Origin: Phocoena phocoena
Lineage: Eukaryota > Chordata > Mammalia > Artiodactyla > Phocoenidae
DNA: 64,000 nucleotides
Assembly (NCBI RefSeq): GCF_963924675.1
Contig: NC_089220.1
Coordinates: forward strand, 57,918,639 to 57,982,638
Reading direction: 5' to 3'
Shown: positions 24,288 through 36,010 of the stretch, one piece after another
Numbering within the stretch: position 1 is the stretch's first letter
Layout of the letters: each line of letters begins with the position of its first letter
The notes under the pieces: model-generated
Databases searched by the model: none
What the model saw: only the letters and a program-made list of their open reading frames with translations
Told to the model about the DNA's origin: nothing
Made by a program: the position numbers and the translations under genes

Positions 24288-24345
24288 ATTCCATTGTATG
24301 TATCTACATGTATGTATATATGTATGTATGTATGCACACACCACA
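24288..24345. repeat. (GTAT)n microsatellite
   Basis: Runs of tgta and tatg units, imperfect, within the L1 ORF2 C-terminal relic. Such tracts commonly expand at this A+T-rich part of L1. Confidence 0.8.
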
Positions 24346-24393
24346 TCTTTATCTATTTGTCTATTGATGGACACTTAGGTTGCTTCCATACCA

Positions 24394-24463
24394 TGGCCAA
24401 TGTAAATCACGCTGCAATGAACATTGCATGGCTAATGTAAATAATGCTGCAATGAACACTGCA
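24394..24463. repeat. Imperfect 35-bp tandem duplication inside L1
   Basis: The phrase 'tggccaatgtaaatcacgct' at 24394 recurs as 'tggctaatgtaaataatgct' at 24429, a period of 35 bases, each followed by a gcaatgaacaYtgca part. The single-copy form is normal in L1 ORF2, so this is a local duplication in this copy, old enough to have gained several differences. Confidence 0.85.
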
Positions 24464-24969
24464 GTGCATCTGTCTTTCAAATTAGTGTTTTTATTTTCTT
24501 TGGGTAAATACTCAGAAATGAAATTTCTGGATCATATGGCAGTTCTATTTTTAATTTTTTGAGTAACTGTCATAATGCTTTTCCATAGGGGCTACACCAA
24601 TTTGCAATTCCATCAACAATGTACAATGGTTCCTTTTTATCCACATCCTTGTGAACACTTGTTATTTGTTGTCTTTTGAGGATAGCTGTTCTGATAGGTA
24701 TGAGGTAGTATCTCATTGTGGTTTTGATTTGCATTTCCCTGGTTACTGATTTTGAACATCTTTTCGTATGTCTGTTGGCCATCTGTATGTCTTTATTGGA
24801 AAAATGTCTCTTCAGGTCTTCTGCCTATTTTTTAATCAGGTGGTTATTTTAATGAGTTGTATGAGTTACTTGTATATTTTGGGTATTAGGTCCATATCAG
24901 ATATATTGTTCGCAAATATTTTCTCCCATGCAGTAGACTGCCTCTTCATTTTGTTGATAGCTTCCTTTG

Positions 24970-25336
24970 CATTTATTTATTTATTTTTAAATTTTTTATT
25001 TGGCGCATCTTAGTTGCAGTATGTGGGATCTTTCATTGCAGTGTGAGGGCTCTTCATTGGGTTGCATGGGCTCTTTGGTTCAGCATGAGGGCTTCTCTCT
25101 AGTTGTGGCATGCGGCTCTTTCTCTCTGTAGTTGTGGCATGTGGGCTCCAGAGCACGTAGGCTCTGTAGTTTGCAGCATACAGGCTCTCTAGTTGAGGTG
25201 TGAGGGCTCAGTAGCTGTGGCGCACGGGCTTAGTTGCCCCATGGCATGTGGGATCTTAGTTCCCTGACCAGGGATCGAACCCACGTCCCCTGCATTGGAA
25301 GACAGATTCTTTACCACTGGACCACCAGGGAAGTCC
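24970..25336 (-). mobile_element. Long CHR/ART2A-like tRNA-derived SINE inserted in L1
   Basis: Read on the minus strand it begins 'ggacttccctggtggtccag' and has the tRNA-like head with 'gggttcgatccctggtcagg' as its B box. The remaining 250 or so bases consist of imperfect tandem repeats of an 18-20 base unit (on the + strand 'tagttgtggcatgtgggct' and variants), ending in an A-rich tail. It is about 365 bp against about 200 bp for the five other SINEs here. It is more diverged than they are and interrupts the L1 between 'gcttcctttgc' and 'tgcaataagctttttaa'. No clear target-site duplication. Confidence 0.85.
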
Positions 25337-27149
25337 TGCAATAAGCTTTTTAATTTGATGTAATCCCTTTTTGTTTCCCTCACCTGAGGAGACATATCCA
25401 AAAGATATTGGTAAGACCAGTTGGTAAGCCTGTACTGCCTGATTTCTTCTAGGCGTTTTATGCTTTCAGGTCTCATATTTAAGTCTTTAATCCATTTTGA
25501 GTTTGTTCTTGTATGTTGTGTGAGAAAGTAGTCCAGTTTGATTGTTTTGATGGTAGATGTTCATTTATTAAAGAAGCTGTCTTTCCCCCATTATATATTC
25601 TTGTCTCCTTTGTTGTAGATTAATTGACAATAAGTGTGTGGGTTTATTTCTGGGCTGTCTTCCATTGATCTATGTGTTTGTTTTTTGCCACTGCCATACT
25701 GTTTTGATTTCTGTATGTTTGTAGTACAATCTGAAGTCAGGGAGCATAATACCTCCATCTCTTCTTTTTTCTCAAGATTGGTCAGGCAATTTAGGGTCTT
25801 TCGTGGTTCCATATGAATTTTAGAATTATTTGTTCTAGTTCTGTGAAAAATGTCATGGGTATTTTAATAGGAATTGCATTGAATCTGTAGAGTGTCTTGA
25901 AAAGTATGGTCATTTTAACAATAGTAATTCTCCCAATCCATGGGCACAGGATATCTTTCCATTTGTTTATGTTGTCTTCAATTTTTTTCATCAGTGTCAT
26001 GTAGTTTTTCAAGCACAGGTCTTTTACCTCCTTAGATTTATTCCTAAGTATTGTTTTTTTTTTGATGCTATTGTAAATGGGATTGTTAATTTCCCTTTCC
26101 AGTAGTTCATTTTTAGTGTACAGAAATGCAACAGACTTCTGTATATTAATTTTGTATCCTGCAACTTTACTGAATTCATTTATTAGTTCAAATAATTTTT
26201 GGTGATGTCTTTAGGATTTTCTATATATAGTATCATGTCATCTGCAAACACTGACAGTTTTACTTCTTCCTTTCCAATGGGGATTCATTTCTTTTTCTTA
26301 TCAGATTTCTGAGGGTAGGACTTTCGATACTCTGTGGAATAAAAATGGCAAAAGTGGGCATCCTTGTCTTGTTCCTGATCTTAGAGGAAATGCTTTCAGC
26401 CTCTCACTACTGAGTATAATGTTAGCTGTGAGTTTGTCATATATGGTCTTTATTATGTTGATGTGTGTTCCCTCTCTACCCACTTTGCTGTGAGTTTTTA
26501 TCACAGATTTTTGTTGCACCTCATCAAGTGATATTTCTGTATCTATTGAGATCATCATATGATTTTTGTTCTTCAATTTGTTAATGTGGTGTATCATATT
26601 GATTGATTTTTTAAATATTAAATTATTTAGATATTGCATCCCTCGGATAAATGCCCCTTGATCATGGTGTATGATTCTTTTAACCTACTGTTGAATTTGG
26701 TTTGCTAATATTTTGTTAAGGATATTTGTATCTATGTTCATCAGTGACATTGGCCTGTAATTTTCTTTTTTTGTGGTGTCTTTGCCTGGTTTTGGTATCA
26801 GGGCCTAGTAGAATGAGTTTGAAAGCATTCCTTCCTCTTCAATTTTTTGAATAGTTTGAGAAGGATAGGTGTTAACTCTTTAAATGTTTGTTGGAATTCA
26901 CCTGTCAAGCCATCTGGTCATGGACTTTTGGGTTTTGAGAGTTTTAACTTGCTGATTCAATTTCATATCTGTCTGTAAGTTGCCTGTTCATATCTTCTAT
27001 TTCTTCCTGGTTCAGTCTTGGAAGATTGTACATTTCTAAGAATTTGTCCATTTCTTCTTTCATCCATTTTATTGGCATATAATTGTTCATAGTAATGTCT
27101 TATGATCTTTTGTGATATTTGAGAAGTGTCCTTATGTAGAAATTGTCCT

Positions 27150-27955
27150 ATGAGGCCCAACAGCACACTCCCTTCTGGTCATCAGAATTATATACTCTAC
27201 TGATGTCCCCTATGTGGGCTGTGTGGACCCTTCTGTTGTAGCAGGGCTGACTACTATGGGTGCCCTGGTAGGCAGGACTTTGGAGCTGGTGCCAGCCCAT
27301 TGATAGGAGGGTAACCCGCCAACACCAATAAGTTAGAGGGAGGACTTGAAAATGGTGCATGGTGGCACCAGTGCCCTTGTTGTAGAAGGAGGTCCCCAAA
27401 ATATCTGCTGCCAGCCTGTCCACATGGGAAGTTGCAGTGGTCTCTTACCTCTCCAGGGGCCTCTCGAAGAGCAGCAAGTGGGTCTGACCCAGGCTTCCTT
27501 TAAATTACTGTACTGGGACTTAGAGCATGTGAGATTTTGTGTGATCTCTTTAAGAGCAGAGTCTCTGTTTCCTACAGCACTCCAGTTGTCCAGTAAGAAA
27601 GCCCTGCTGGCTTTCAAAGTCAGACATTCTGGGGCTAATTTTACTGGTGCATGACCCCTGGGATGGGGAGCCTGATGTGGGGCTCAGGTTCTTCACTCCT
27701 TGGAGAGAGCCTCTGCAATTGTGATTATTCTTCCATTTAGGGGTTGCCTATCTGGGGGTGTGGTTCTTGACTATACCATGTGTTTATACCTCCTACCCAT
27801 CTTGCTGTGATTCCTTCTCTATATCTTTAGTTGTGGAAAATCTTTTTTGCTAGTCTTTGGGTTGTTCTTGTAGATAGTTGCTCTGTAAACAGTTTTGATT
27901 TTGTTGTGCTCTTAGGAGGATTTTCAGGTTTTTCTTACTCTGCCATCCTGGCCAC
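27150..27955 (-). promoter_or_regulatory. L1 5' UTR (degenerate internal promoter)
   Basis: About 800 bases, less A+T-rich than the rest of the region, correspond to the 5' leader of a mammalian L1. The first bases on the minus strand include 'gccaggatggcag' (27941-27953 on +), a near match to the YY1 site that positions L1 transcription starts, with one change from the aagatggc core. Open frames of 90-100 codons on both strands in 27.15-27.65 kb have no recognisable domain. Confidence 0.65.
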
Positions 27956-30267
27956 AACCTCCTACAAACATTGTTACATCAGCCTTTGACTTTAACTATT
28001 CTTATGGAGAAGCCTTCAAGCTACTCTAATTTTTCATTGTGGGAATAATTTGCACTTTTCTCCCAAGATGTTGAATATATTTAAAATTTATCTCTGACAT
28101 CCTATAACATTAAAAAGCCTCAGGGTTGTTCTTTCTTTATCAAATTTCCTTGACATTCACTTTGCCTTTTCAACTGGAATATCTCTTCTTTTCTTCTTAG
28201 AATCAATGACATCACATCAAATATTTGGAGGATTTCCAGTTTCATTTTATTGAGTTCTCTAGAGTAGTTGATTAAATGACATTGGATCATCTTTGCTCAC
28301 CATGTGAAGTACTTGGATTTTATTTCTCATTGTTTATAACTGTATTCACTGTGATTATTTTTAAATTTTTCTATGTGTTAGTTTATTTTCAACCATGTCT
28401 ATTTTATTCTGTGCTGCTAATTTATTAATTTTTAAAAGCTGCTTTGTTCTTTTTTTAGAGTCTCATGTCTTTTTCTTCTTTCTTATTTCGTTATGCTGAC
28501 TTATGAACTTATTTTTGTGTGCTTATTTTATTTATTACAATGTTTTTTATTGTGTAATTTATAGGTTAAGTCACTATTAAGAAAATTCCTTCTAGTTGAT
28601 TAGGTTTTTATGTAGGCTGGGTTCTTTCTCTCTTTTAAATTATTTTAAAACTGTCTTCATTTTTAACATATCCAGGTACTTGTCAGATTGTTTATTTAAA
28701 TTTTTCTCTTGCTTATAATACTCTGTCCAGATATTCTATTTGCTTTGAACTGTGAGGATGACTTATTGACTTCCTTTCCTAAGAAATACCTGCTTCCCTT
28801 TGCACCAAGATTTTCAATTTCAGAGTTAAGTTCTATCCATATTTACCGTAGACTGAGAATGGGGGTGGAGGTTGGTACACATCTTAATTATTTATGTTGT
28901 ACTCACAGCTCTCATTTCTCTGTCAATATTTACACAACTGCTTGAAATGTGAATTTCATTCCCTTACAGGAATATTCTTTAGCTTCAGACCACATCCTTT
29001 TCTCAAACTGTAATTCTAGATAGTTTATGTCCGTCAGAAAGTTCAGCATGTGAATAAATGTCCAGGATTCACTTATTTCTTCACAGCAACATGTGAAAAT
29101 CATTATTTCAGAAAAAAAATGATTTAGTTTAAAAAAGACTTTTAATTTGGGGCTGTCTTCAGAAGAATTCTCAGAGTTTTCTTAATATTGGGGCTTCTGA
29201 AGGATAAGCTTTCGTTTCTATTGTTTTGGTTTTCCAAAAGCTGTCACTATTCTGACATTCAAAGTCTTGATATTTCCAAAGTTTTGTCTTTTATGTGCTC
29301 AGTATATTAGAATAACACGTGTCACCACTATATCTCTCTTCTCTCCTCACTCTTTTCATCTGCCTACTTCTCATTTTAAGTAATACCTGTCAAAGTTGAT
29401 AATATTTAAATTACATTCTGTAAAAATATTCAGTTCTTCTATAAATGTTTTATAGGTTGATTCAAAAAGTTGAATAGACAAACAATACTTGCATTATATT
29501 TTTGTAGTAAACTTAATTTTTTACTGAAGGTCCACACAGTACGGTAGGATTATTTTTCCTTCTTTATTGGTAAAATGTCACAATCTATGTTCCAATCAGA
29601 CAATTATTGTTAGTATACAGGTAAAATTAAATTGTATTTGTTATAGAGTCATCAATTTTTAAAAAATCTTAGAATATTAAAACATGATTTTCCAAATATA
29701 TTAATCTGGCTTTTCCTTATATTCTAATTTAACTTTCTGGCTTTATTTTTTTTGTTGTTGTTTTTTCTATTGAACAAAAGAAGCAAATGCTATATTTGTG
29801 ACATATAGCCAAGTGGTTATTTAATTTATTGTATTTAACGTATTTTGTTTTTGGAGACATTTCCACTGAAGTCCAGGAACTCTCTATTCTAACTTTTACC
29901 AACTGATTTTTAGGGGTGTTACATGATTTTAATAGGGGTTTACTTTACTGGAAACATTTTTAGATATAATTTATTTCATCCCATGTTATTCATTTGATTT
30001 TTATTTTTGTTTTGCTAACTTTTTCTCAATGTGCAATGAGTGGTAAATTTTTTAAATACTTTGTACTTGAAAATGCCATTTTTTGTTGTTAGGGGGACTG
30101 AGCCTTACATTTACCTGATAGTTTAATGGAGTATGTAATGCTTGGTCCATAACAATATTGATTCCAAATTTTGAAAGATTTTGTTCCAATGTTTTCCTGT
30201 ATTCAATGTTTCTGATTAGAGTTATCAAGACAGCCTTATATCACTCCTTTGTAAAATACTTATTTAT
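27956..30267. other. AT-rich sequence without recognised features
   Basis: About 2.3 kb with no recognised gene or repeat. The composition is T-rich on the + strand. Old repeat debris cannot be excluded. Confidence 0.4.
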
Positions 30268-31117
30268 TTTTTTCTCTATATCCTTGCCAAAACTTGTTAT
30301 TTCCTGTCTTTTTGATGATAGTCATTCTGAAAGGGAGCCCTAGTACACTGTTAGTGGAAATATAAATTGGTACAACCACTATTGAACAGTGGAGGATCCT
30401 CAAAAAATTAAAAATAGAACAGCCATATGATCCAGCAATTCCACTCCTTGTTATATAACCAAAGAAAACAAAACAGTAATTCAAAAAGATATATGCACCC
30501 AATGTTCACAGCAGCATTATTTACAACAGCCAAAATGGAGGCAACCTAAGTATACATCAACAGATGAATGGATAAAGATGTGGTATGTATATGTACCATA
30601 TATATATATATATATTTATTTATTTATACATATTAAGATATATATATAACTGAATATTACTAATACATATAACTGAATATTACTCAGCCAAACAAAATGA
30701 AATTTTGCCATTCACAGCAATATGGATGGACATGGAGGGTTATTATGCTTAGTGAAATAAGTCAGACAAAGACAAATACTGTATGTATTCACATATCTGT
30801 GAAATCTAAAAAATAAAATATATCAACGAATATAACAAAACAGAAACAGATGCACAGATATAGAGAACAAACCAGTGGTTACCAGTGGGGAGAGGAGTCG
30901 GGGGAGGGGTAAAATAGGGAAAGGGGATTAAGAGGTACAAATCACTATGTATAAAATAAATAAGATACAAAGATGTAATGTACATCATAGGGAATGTAGC
31001 CAATGTTTTATAACTTTATATGAATTATAATCTATAAAAATATCAAATCACTATATTGTACATTTGAAACTAATGTACTATTATAAGTCAAATATACTTC
31101 AAAAAAAAAGAAAGACA
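30268..31117 (+). mobile_element. LINE-1 3' end with a very short 5' inversion
   Basis: From about 30331 to 31117 the plus strand shows L1 from late ORF2 ('ccctagtacactgttagtgg', then 'catatgatccagcaattcca') through the 3' UTR to a run of nine A. The roughly 63 bases before it (about 30268-30330) are the immediately preceding ORF2 sequence in reverse orientation ('tctctatatccttgccaaaa' and 'tctttttgatgatagtcatt'). The inverted piece ends where the direct piece begins, with a few bases of shared homology ('aaagg') at the joint. This fits twin priming. Inside is a 23-bp period duplication of 'atataactgaatattact' (30644 and 30667) next to a (TA)n tract. Confidence 0.8.
30592..30650. repeat. (TA)n / ATTT low-complexity tract inside L1
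   Basis: Alternating TA followed by TTTA units. It lies within the L1 3' part described for this region and probably expanded after insertion. Confidence 0.85.
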
Positions 31118-32125
31118 TATTTCCATCTTGGAGGCTTAGCATTTTCTCTTTCTTTTTAGTCCGTAAAAATCTCATAAGTGTCAACCTGGATTTTTTTCCC
31201 GTTTTTGTGTACAGCACTTGATGTGTTCAGCTTATACAATTTAAAGTTTTGTGTGTGTTTTTAGTGGATAAAAAGTGCCAAGCTCAGTCCACCTCCTTGA
31301 ACTGAAGTTCTTTAACGACATGAACAAGGCATTTAAGTGATGTATTTTGTAGGTACAAAATAGAAGAATTTCAATGAAGCTTTATTTCTTCAGCTGTAAA
31401 ATGTAAACATTAACATAATAGATGTTTAACTTAAGTTGCTTTTTTGTTGCCACATTGACAGAAATCTGACTAGCTATTTTGATTTATCCAACCCACATGT
31501 AGTTCAGAGTTTAAGTCCTGAGATCCTTAGTTTCTGTTTAAGTAAATTAGAAGAATGAAGTTTACGAGTTTACTTCATTCATAACAAAGTTTAGTTCAAT
31601 GTTAAAAATCAAATGGACATCAATTCAGTACTTAATTAGACCACTGTCGTCTTAATAGATTTCTTTTTCACTTTTTTGCATACTCAGCTATGACCAGGAA
31701 TCAGAAAATCTTTTGTCTTTCTCTGATTTTCCTTGAGTTGGCCTTTTCATCTATATTATATAATGAAGTTACCAAATATCATTAGTCTTATATCTACCTG
31801 ATTATGAAAAAATGGCTAGCTAATTCTCAATAAGAAGCTAATCACTTTTTCAAATTGCAATATTCCTTTTGAAAAGCCAAATGTATGCTAGATGAGTAAG
31901 TTATAGAGATCTGCTGTACATCTGCCTATACTTAACAACGGGTATTCTGCACTTCAAAATTTAAGAGGGTAGATCTCATGTTAAATCTTTTTAACCATGG
32001 CACCTTTCTTGGGTTTGATAATTTACTAGACTGGTTTGTAGAAATCAAGGAAACACTTACTTACCCTTATCATTTTATTATATAAGAAAGGTCTGATAAA
32101 GGATTCAGATAAACAGCTAGATGAA
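31118..32125. other. AT-rich sequence without recognised features
   Basis: No gene or named repeat recognised. Confidence 0.4.
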
Positions 32126-32545
32126 TAGATATGTAGAGTGAGGTCTGGAAGCTCCCAAACATAGGAGCTTCTGTCCCCATGGAGTTGGGGTGCACCACCC
32201 TCCCAGCCTGTGGATGAATTCACCGATCCAGAAGGTATCCAACCTCATAATTTTAGGATATTTATGGAGGCTTCATCATGTAGGCATGACCCATCATTAA
32301 CTCAATCTCCAGCACTTCTCTCCCTCCTGGAGAATGGGGAGGGGGTAATATAGTAGGGCTGAAAGTTCTAAGCTTCTACTCATGACTTGTTCTTTCTGGT
32401 GACCAGCCCCCTTTCTGAAGCTATCCAGTAGTCTGTCAGAGGGTGCCTTATTAGAATAAAAAAGACATTCCTATCACCTACATAATTTCAAGAGTTTTAG
32501 GAGCTCTGTGCCAGGAACTGGGAGCAGGGATTATTCTATATATTT
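32126..32545. mobile_element. Probable old LTR-like repeat, family uncertain
   Basis: A less A+T-rich block with phrases typical of old mammalian LTR repeats: 'gggctgaaagttctaagctt', 'gtgaccagccccctttctga', 'aaagacattcctatcaccta' and 'ttttaggagctctgtgccag'. I associate these with MaLR or related LTRs but cannot confirm the family or the ends. A short minus-strand open frame (32026-32223) has no recognisable domain. Confidence 0.4.
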
Positions 32546-33120
32546 ATATTTATTCTATTATTTTACACATCCACTATCATTTTATATGCAATTGATCCCA
32601 CAATTACTGTCTCAATGCAAAATTTCTTTTTTTAACTCCAGATCAGTACTCAAGTGCCTGTTGGGCATCTCTGCCTGAATATAAATAGGAACCTCAAATA
32701 AAATGCTTAGAAGTCATTAACTTTCTTCCCCCAATGCTCTTTTATATTCACCATATCACTGAATATCATCATAATCCCTACATGCTGAGGAAGTAATATT
32801 TTGGTAGTTTTATTAATCCTTTATCTTTACCCCATTTACTTCATTTGCAACTAATAAGATATTAAGTTGTGTTGATTTAACTTCCAGACAGTGCTAAATT
32901 TATTCATAGCCCCCATCCCCTTTGACATTGTTCTCTACTTTTTTACCTGGACTATTATAGCAGTATCCCAACCGATTCTATGGAGCCAGTAAGAGGTTGA
33001 GGCTTCTTCTCTTCACCCTCCTACATTCTTACTTAAGGAAGAAAAGAAAAAACCAACTTGCACTGATTCAATTCCATGGACTGGATTTGGCCACATTTTT
33101 AATGGAGTTTCCATCATCAT
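32546..33120. other. Unique sequence without recognised features
   Basis: No coding or repeat feature recognised. Confidence 0.35.
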
Positions 33121-33124
33121 CATC

Positions 33125-33315
33125 TCACTGACTGAAGGCATAGTATGTGCCAGGCACTATTATAAACACTTTACATGATTTATACAACCATGTGAGTCAT
33201 TATGCACATATTGCAGGAAACTGAGTCTTAGAGAGATTAAGTAACTGTCTAATAAACAGTGGAGTTTGTGTTAGAAGTTGATCTGGGCTTTTAATCTCCA
33301 GATTGGGATCAGATC
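33125..33315 (-). mobile_element. MIR SINE fragment
   Basis: The + strand reads 'tatgtgccaggcactattat', 'aacactttacatgatttata' and 'ggaaactgagtcttagagag attaagtaactgtct', the complement of the MIR core and its tRNA-derived head. Inactive and diverged. Confidence 0.8.
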
Positions 33316-33379
33316 TGTTTCTCATGTCTTTCATTATGTGGTGAGAGACTGACTATACAAATGAACAATGTCTAGACTG

Positions 33380-34010
33380 CAAAAGAAAAGAGATCTCTGA
33401 CCAACAATCTGAAGCAACCAGCTAAGGTAACCAATCCATTATTTCCAGTAACCAGCCCAGGAGACCAGCGTGCTTTTTTTTTTTTTTTTTTGCAGTATGC
33501 GGGCCTCTCACTGTTGTGGCCTCTCCCGTTGCGGAGCACAGGCTCCGGACGCGCAGGCTCAGCGGCGATGGCTCACGGGCCCAGCCGCTCCGCAGCATGT
33601 GGGATCGTCCCGGACCGGGGCACGAACCCGTGTTCCCTGCATCGGCAGGCGGATTCTCAACCACTGCGCCACCAGGGAAGACCCAGCCTGCTATCTAAGT
33701 CAGACTCATGGGAAGTCAGATCCCTATCTCTAGCAATGGGTCCAGGAAACCAAACATGACCCCTATAGCAATCAGCCCCAAACATCAGGACTTGATTAGT
33801 AACTGATAGTTCCCTTGAGATTTGTTCCCATTTCCACTTACAACCAACCAGAGAAATCCAAACATACACTCCTGACCAATCACATAGGATGCCCCACTTC
33901 TAGATGGCTCACCTACAGGTCAACAGCTTACAACCAGAGCATAGCTGCAGTCTTCCTTTTAAAATTCCCACTGTAAGGCTTTCCACTCCCACACATAAGA
34001 ATTTCTCTGT
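33380..34010. mobile_element. Possible retroviral-type LTR interrupted by a SINE
   Basis: On both sides of the SINE at 33.47-33.68 kb the sequence is rich in 'accaacc/accagcc' phrases. It includes CCAAT-box-like 'ctgaccaatcacatagg' near 33872, 'taccatccttttaaaatt'-like A+T-rich DNA near 33955, and 'ccactgtaaggctttccact'. That ordering is LTR-like. No primer-binding site or terminal inverted repeat could be fixed, so this is a tentative call. Confidence 0.3.
33464..33692 (-). mobile_element. CHR-type SINE with 10-bp imperfect target-site duplication
   Basis: The body is about 33475-33682. The flanks ccagcgtgct (33465-33474) and ccagcctgct (33683-33692) differ at one position. The poly-A tail is about 18 bases (poly-T on +). 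The SINE keeps several CpG dinucleotides in its interior (for example 'gctccggacgcgcaggctca'), which suggests a younger age or less decay than the copy at 38 kb. Confidence 0.92.
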
Positions 34011-35440
34011 GTTCACTTAGTAACGTTAAACAACTAACTGCATGTTCAATTTGCTCCATGTGCACTTAATTTTTTTTAGTAATATTCATCTTACTGTTCA
34101 TTGGGATTGTAGAATGAATTTATACAGTACCATCAATGTGTGAGAGTGAATTTTTTTTCAGACACTCAACACAGTTTGCTATCAAACTTTGTGATCATTA
34201 ACAATCCAATTTTTTTATCATTTTAAATGAGGATTATATATATGTATAATATATGTATATTTATGTATATAATATATATTTTTTAATGCACACAATATAT
34301 TAGAGGAAATTTCTTCTGAAGACTCAGTGAACAGTGTTACTGTTGATCATTGAAAATGGACATTATTTTCCTGATTTGGAAGAGTTTTAAAGTTTAGAAC
34401 ACATAGCCATTTCATTGCTTGGTTTTTGAAAAAGAAATTTGGATAATTTTTATATTTCAATTTAATATTTTCCCTTGATAATTGAATACATCTTATTTAG
34501 AGAGTAAAGCTAAATAACTGTAACTACTTTAAAAATATATATTTGCTTGAATTCCAACTATTCTTTCAGAATGGTTCTTGCTGAATCTATACTTTCTTCA
34601 ATTCTATTAAATTTACACTAATTATCATCATGGCATATATGATTTCTAGGTACAATGTAAATAACTTGGTTTGTTATGAGACATAGTCTAAATATTTTTC
34701 TAATAGAAGACATTTATTTTAAAATGCTCATCTCTCTCATCACAGCAGATTGAGGTCAAAATGATTCAAAATATATCATTTCACTCCTAGTAACAGGAAA
34801 TTTATGAAATATCAGGAACACCATGCCCACTAAAAATGTTCATAAAATACTAGAATACTTGTGTAAAGGACAATAAAAACACCATTTGTTTATGTGTGCT
34901 CCTTTTGATTGCAGAAGTGCTATGGGATGCTATTTTTTCAGATACTATTTTTCTCTGATGAAATTTGTGGACTAGGTGAGAGGAGGGAGATCAAAGCAAG
35001 GAGATAGAAATAGTTCTTTGTACTTTTGCTTAAATTTTTCAACCAGGCACATTAATTATGAAAATTATGTCAATTTCTAAAAAGATTTGGTACAGATAGT
35101 TGCCTGCATTTCTAATAAGCTTTGCAAAAGCTTGAAATCCTTGGAGGAAAGTTACCTAAGGAAAAGCTATTGAAAAGTGTTGACCATAACATTAGTAAAA
35201 ATGAATAGAGTCATACTTAGTGGTTTACAACATATATTAAAAGAGCAAAGAGATTTTGTTACTACATAAAAAAAGAGCACTTATAAGTTGTGGGGTGTGA
35301 TGTAAATTTAAATGGGAAAAAAGAGGAATAAAGAATTAAGGAGTCATCTTACACTGCATTCACCTACTCTTGAAAGTTTTTTAGTATATTCTTAAAAGAC
35401 ATATTTCAAATACACAGTTAAATAAGAGTTTAATTTTTTC
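34011..35440. other. AT-rich sequence without recognised features
   Basis: No gene recognised. A (TA)-rich tract lies at about 34225-34285. Confidence 0.4.
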
Positions 35441-35449
35441 AATATTGTT

Positions 35450-36010
35450 GTAGAGAAGGTATTATGTATCAGGCAGTCTATTAGATGCTGGGAGCATAGT
35501 CAGTAATAAATGAAACAAGTAAAATTCCCTGATTTCATGAAGTTTACATTCTGGAGGGAGAGAAAGAAATAACATAAACCAAAGAGTACATTATCTAGTG
35601 TAAACTGTTAAGGAAAAACATGAGTTAAGGAAAGAGGATAAAAAATGTCAGTGGCAGGTTGTTGACATTTTTGGTAAGGATTCTAGTCAAGTTCTCATGG
35701 AGAAGGCAATTTTCAATTATGAATTAGAAGGATTCTGGGGATTTAGCTGCATGGACCTCTAGGGGAAGAGCAATCAAAAAGTAAGAATAAGAACAAAGAC
35801 CAGAGCAGATAATGTGCCTGATGTGTTCAGGGAACAGGAAGGACAAGAGTGTGGCTAGAAGAGAAAGAAAAAAATGGGGTATGAGTCACAGATGAAGACA
35901 AATCTGAAACCAAGAGCCAGATTATGAAGGCCTTTTAGGTCATGGTAAGTGCATTGACCTTCACACTGAGAAGGAGTAGCCTTACAGGAACTTGACAGAG
36001 GTATAACATA
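35450..36010 (-). mobile_element. LINE-2 (L2) 3' end fragment
   Basis: The + strand is the complement of the L2 3' region. It shows 'tctattagatgctgggagca', then 'atttcatgaagtttacattc tggaggg', 'taaaccaaagagtacattat', later 'ggggaagagcaatcaaaaag', 'gttcagggaacaggaaggac' and 'ttatgaaggccttttaggtc'. These follow the usual order for L2 antisense. No reading frame remains. L2 is ancient and inactive in placental mammals. Confidence 0.65.

Larger units (their letters stand above)
24180..27130 (-). pseudogene. L1 ORF2 relic: reverse transcriptase and C-terminal region
   Basis: Minus-strand open pieces cover conserved L1 ORF2 segments in order. At 26301-26639 is a reverse transcriptase piece containing Ile-Ser-Ile-Asp-Thr and Gly-Thr-Arg-Gln-Gly-Cys-Pro-Leu. 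At 26237-26248 the catalytic Phe-Ala-Asp-Asp codons (ttt gca gat gac) are still intact. At 25791-26012 is the thumb segment with Gly-Arg-Ile-Thr-Ile-Val-Lys-Met and Phe-Thr-Glu-Leu-Glu. The frame changes between pieces, so no protein could be made. Upstream endonuclease coding is missing. Confidence 0.85.
23830..27955 (-). mobile_element. LINE-1 with complete 5' UTR but ORF1 deleted, split by a SINE
   Basis: Read right to left, the element begins near 27955 with 'gttgtggccaggatggcaga', the usual start of an L1 5' UTR with its YY1-like site. The 5' UTR continues to about 27150. It is then joined directly to the middle of ORF2, just upstream of the reverse transcriptase, near 27110-27150; ORF1 and the endonuclease domain are absent. 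ORF2 continues to about 24180 and the 3' UTR to about 23830. A long SINE interrupts ORF2 at about 24970-25336. Stops and indels are frequent, so the element is inactive. The missing block could be a genomic deletion or the copy of a spliced or rearranged L1 RNA. Confidence 0.8.

Noticed and set aside
27333..27654. Pair of about 94-102 codon frames on both strands
   Set aside because: Located in the 5' UTR of a minus-strand L1; no domain and no conservation evidence.
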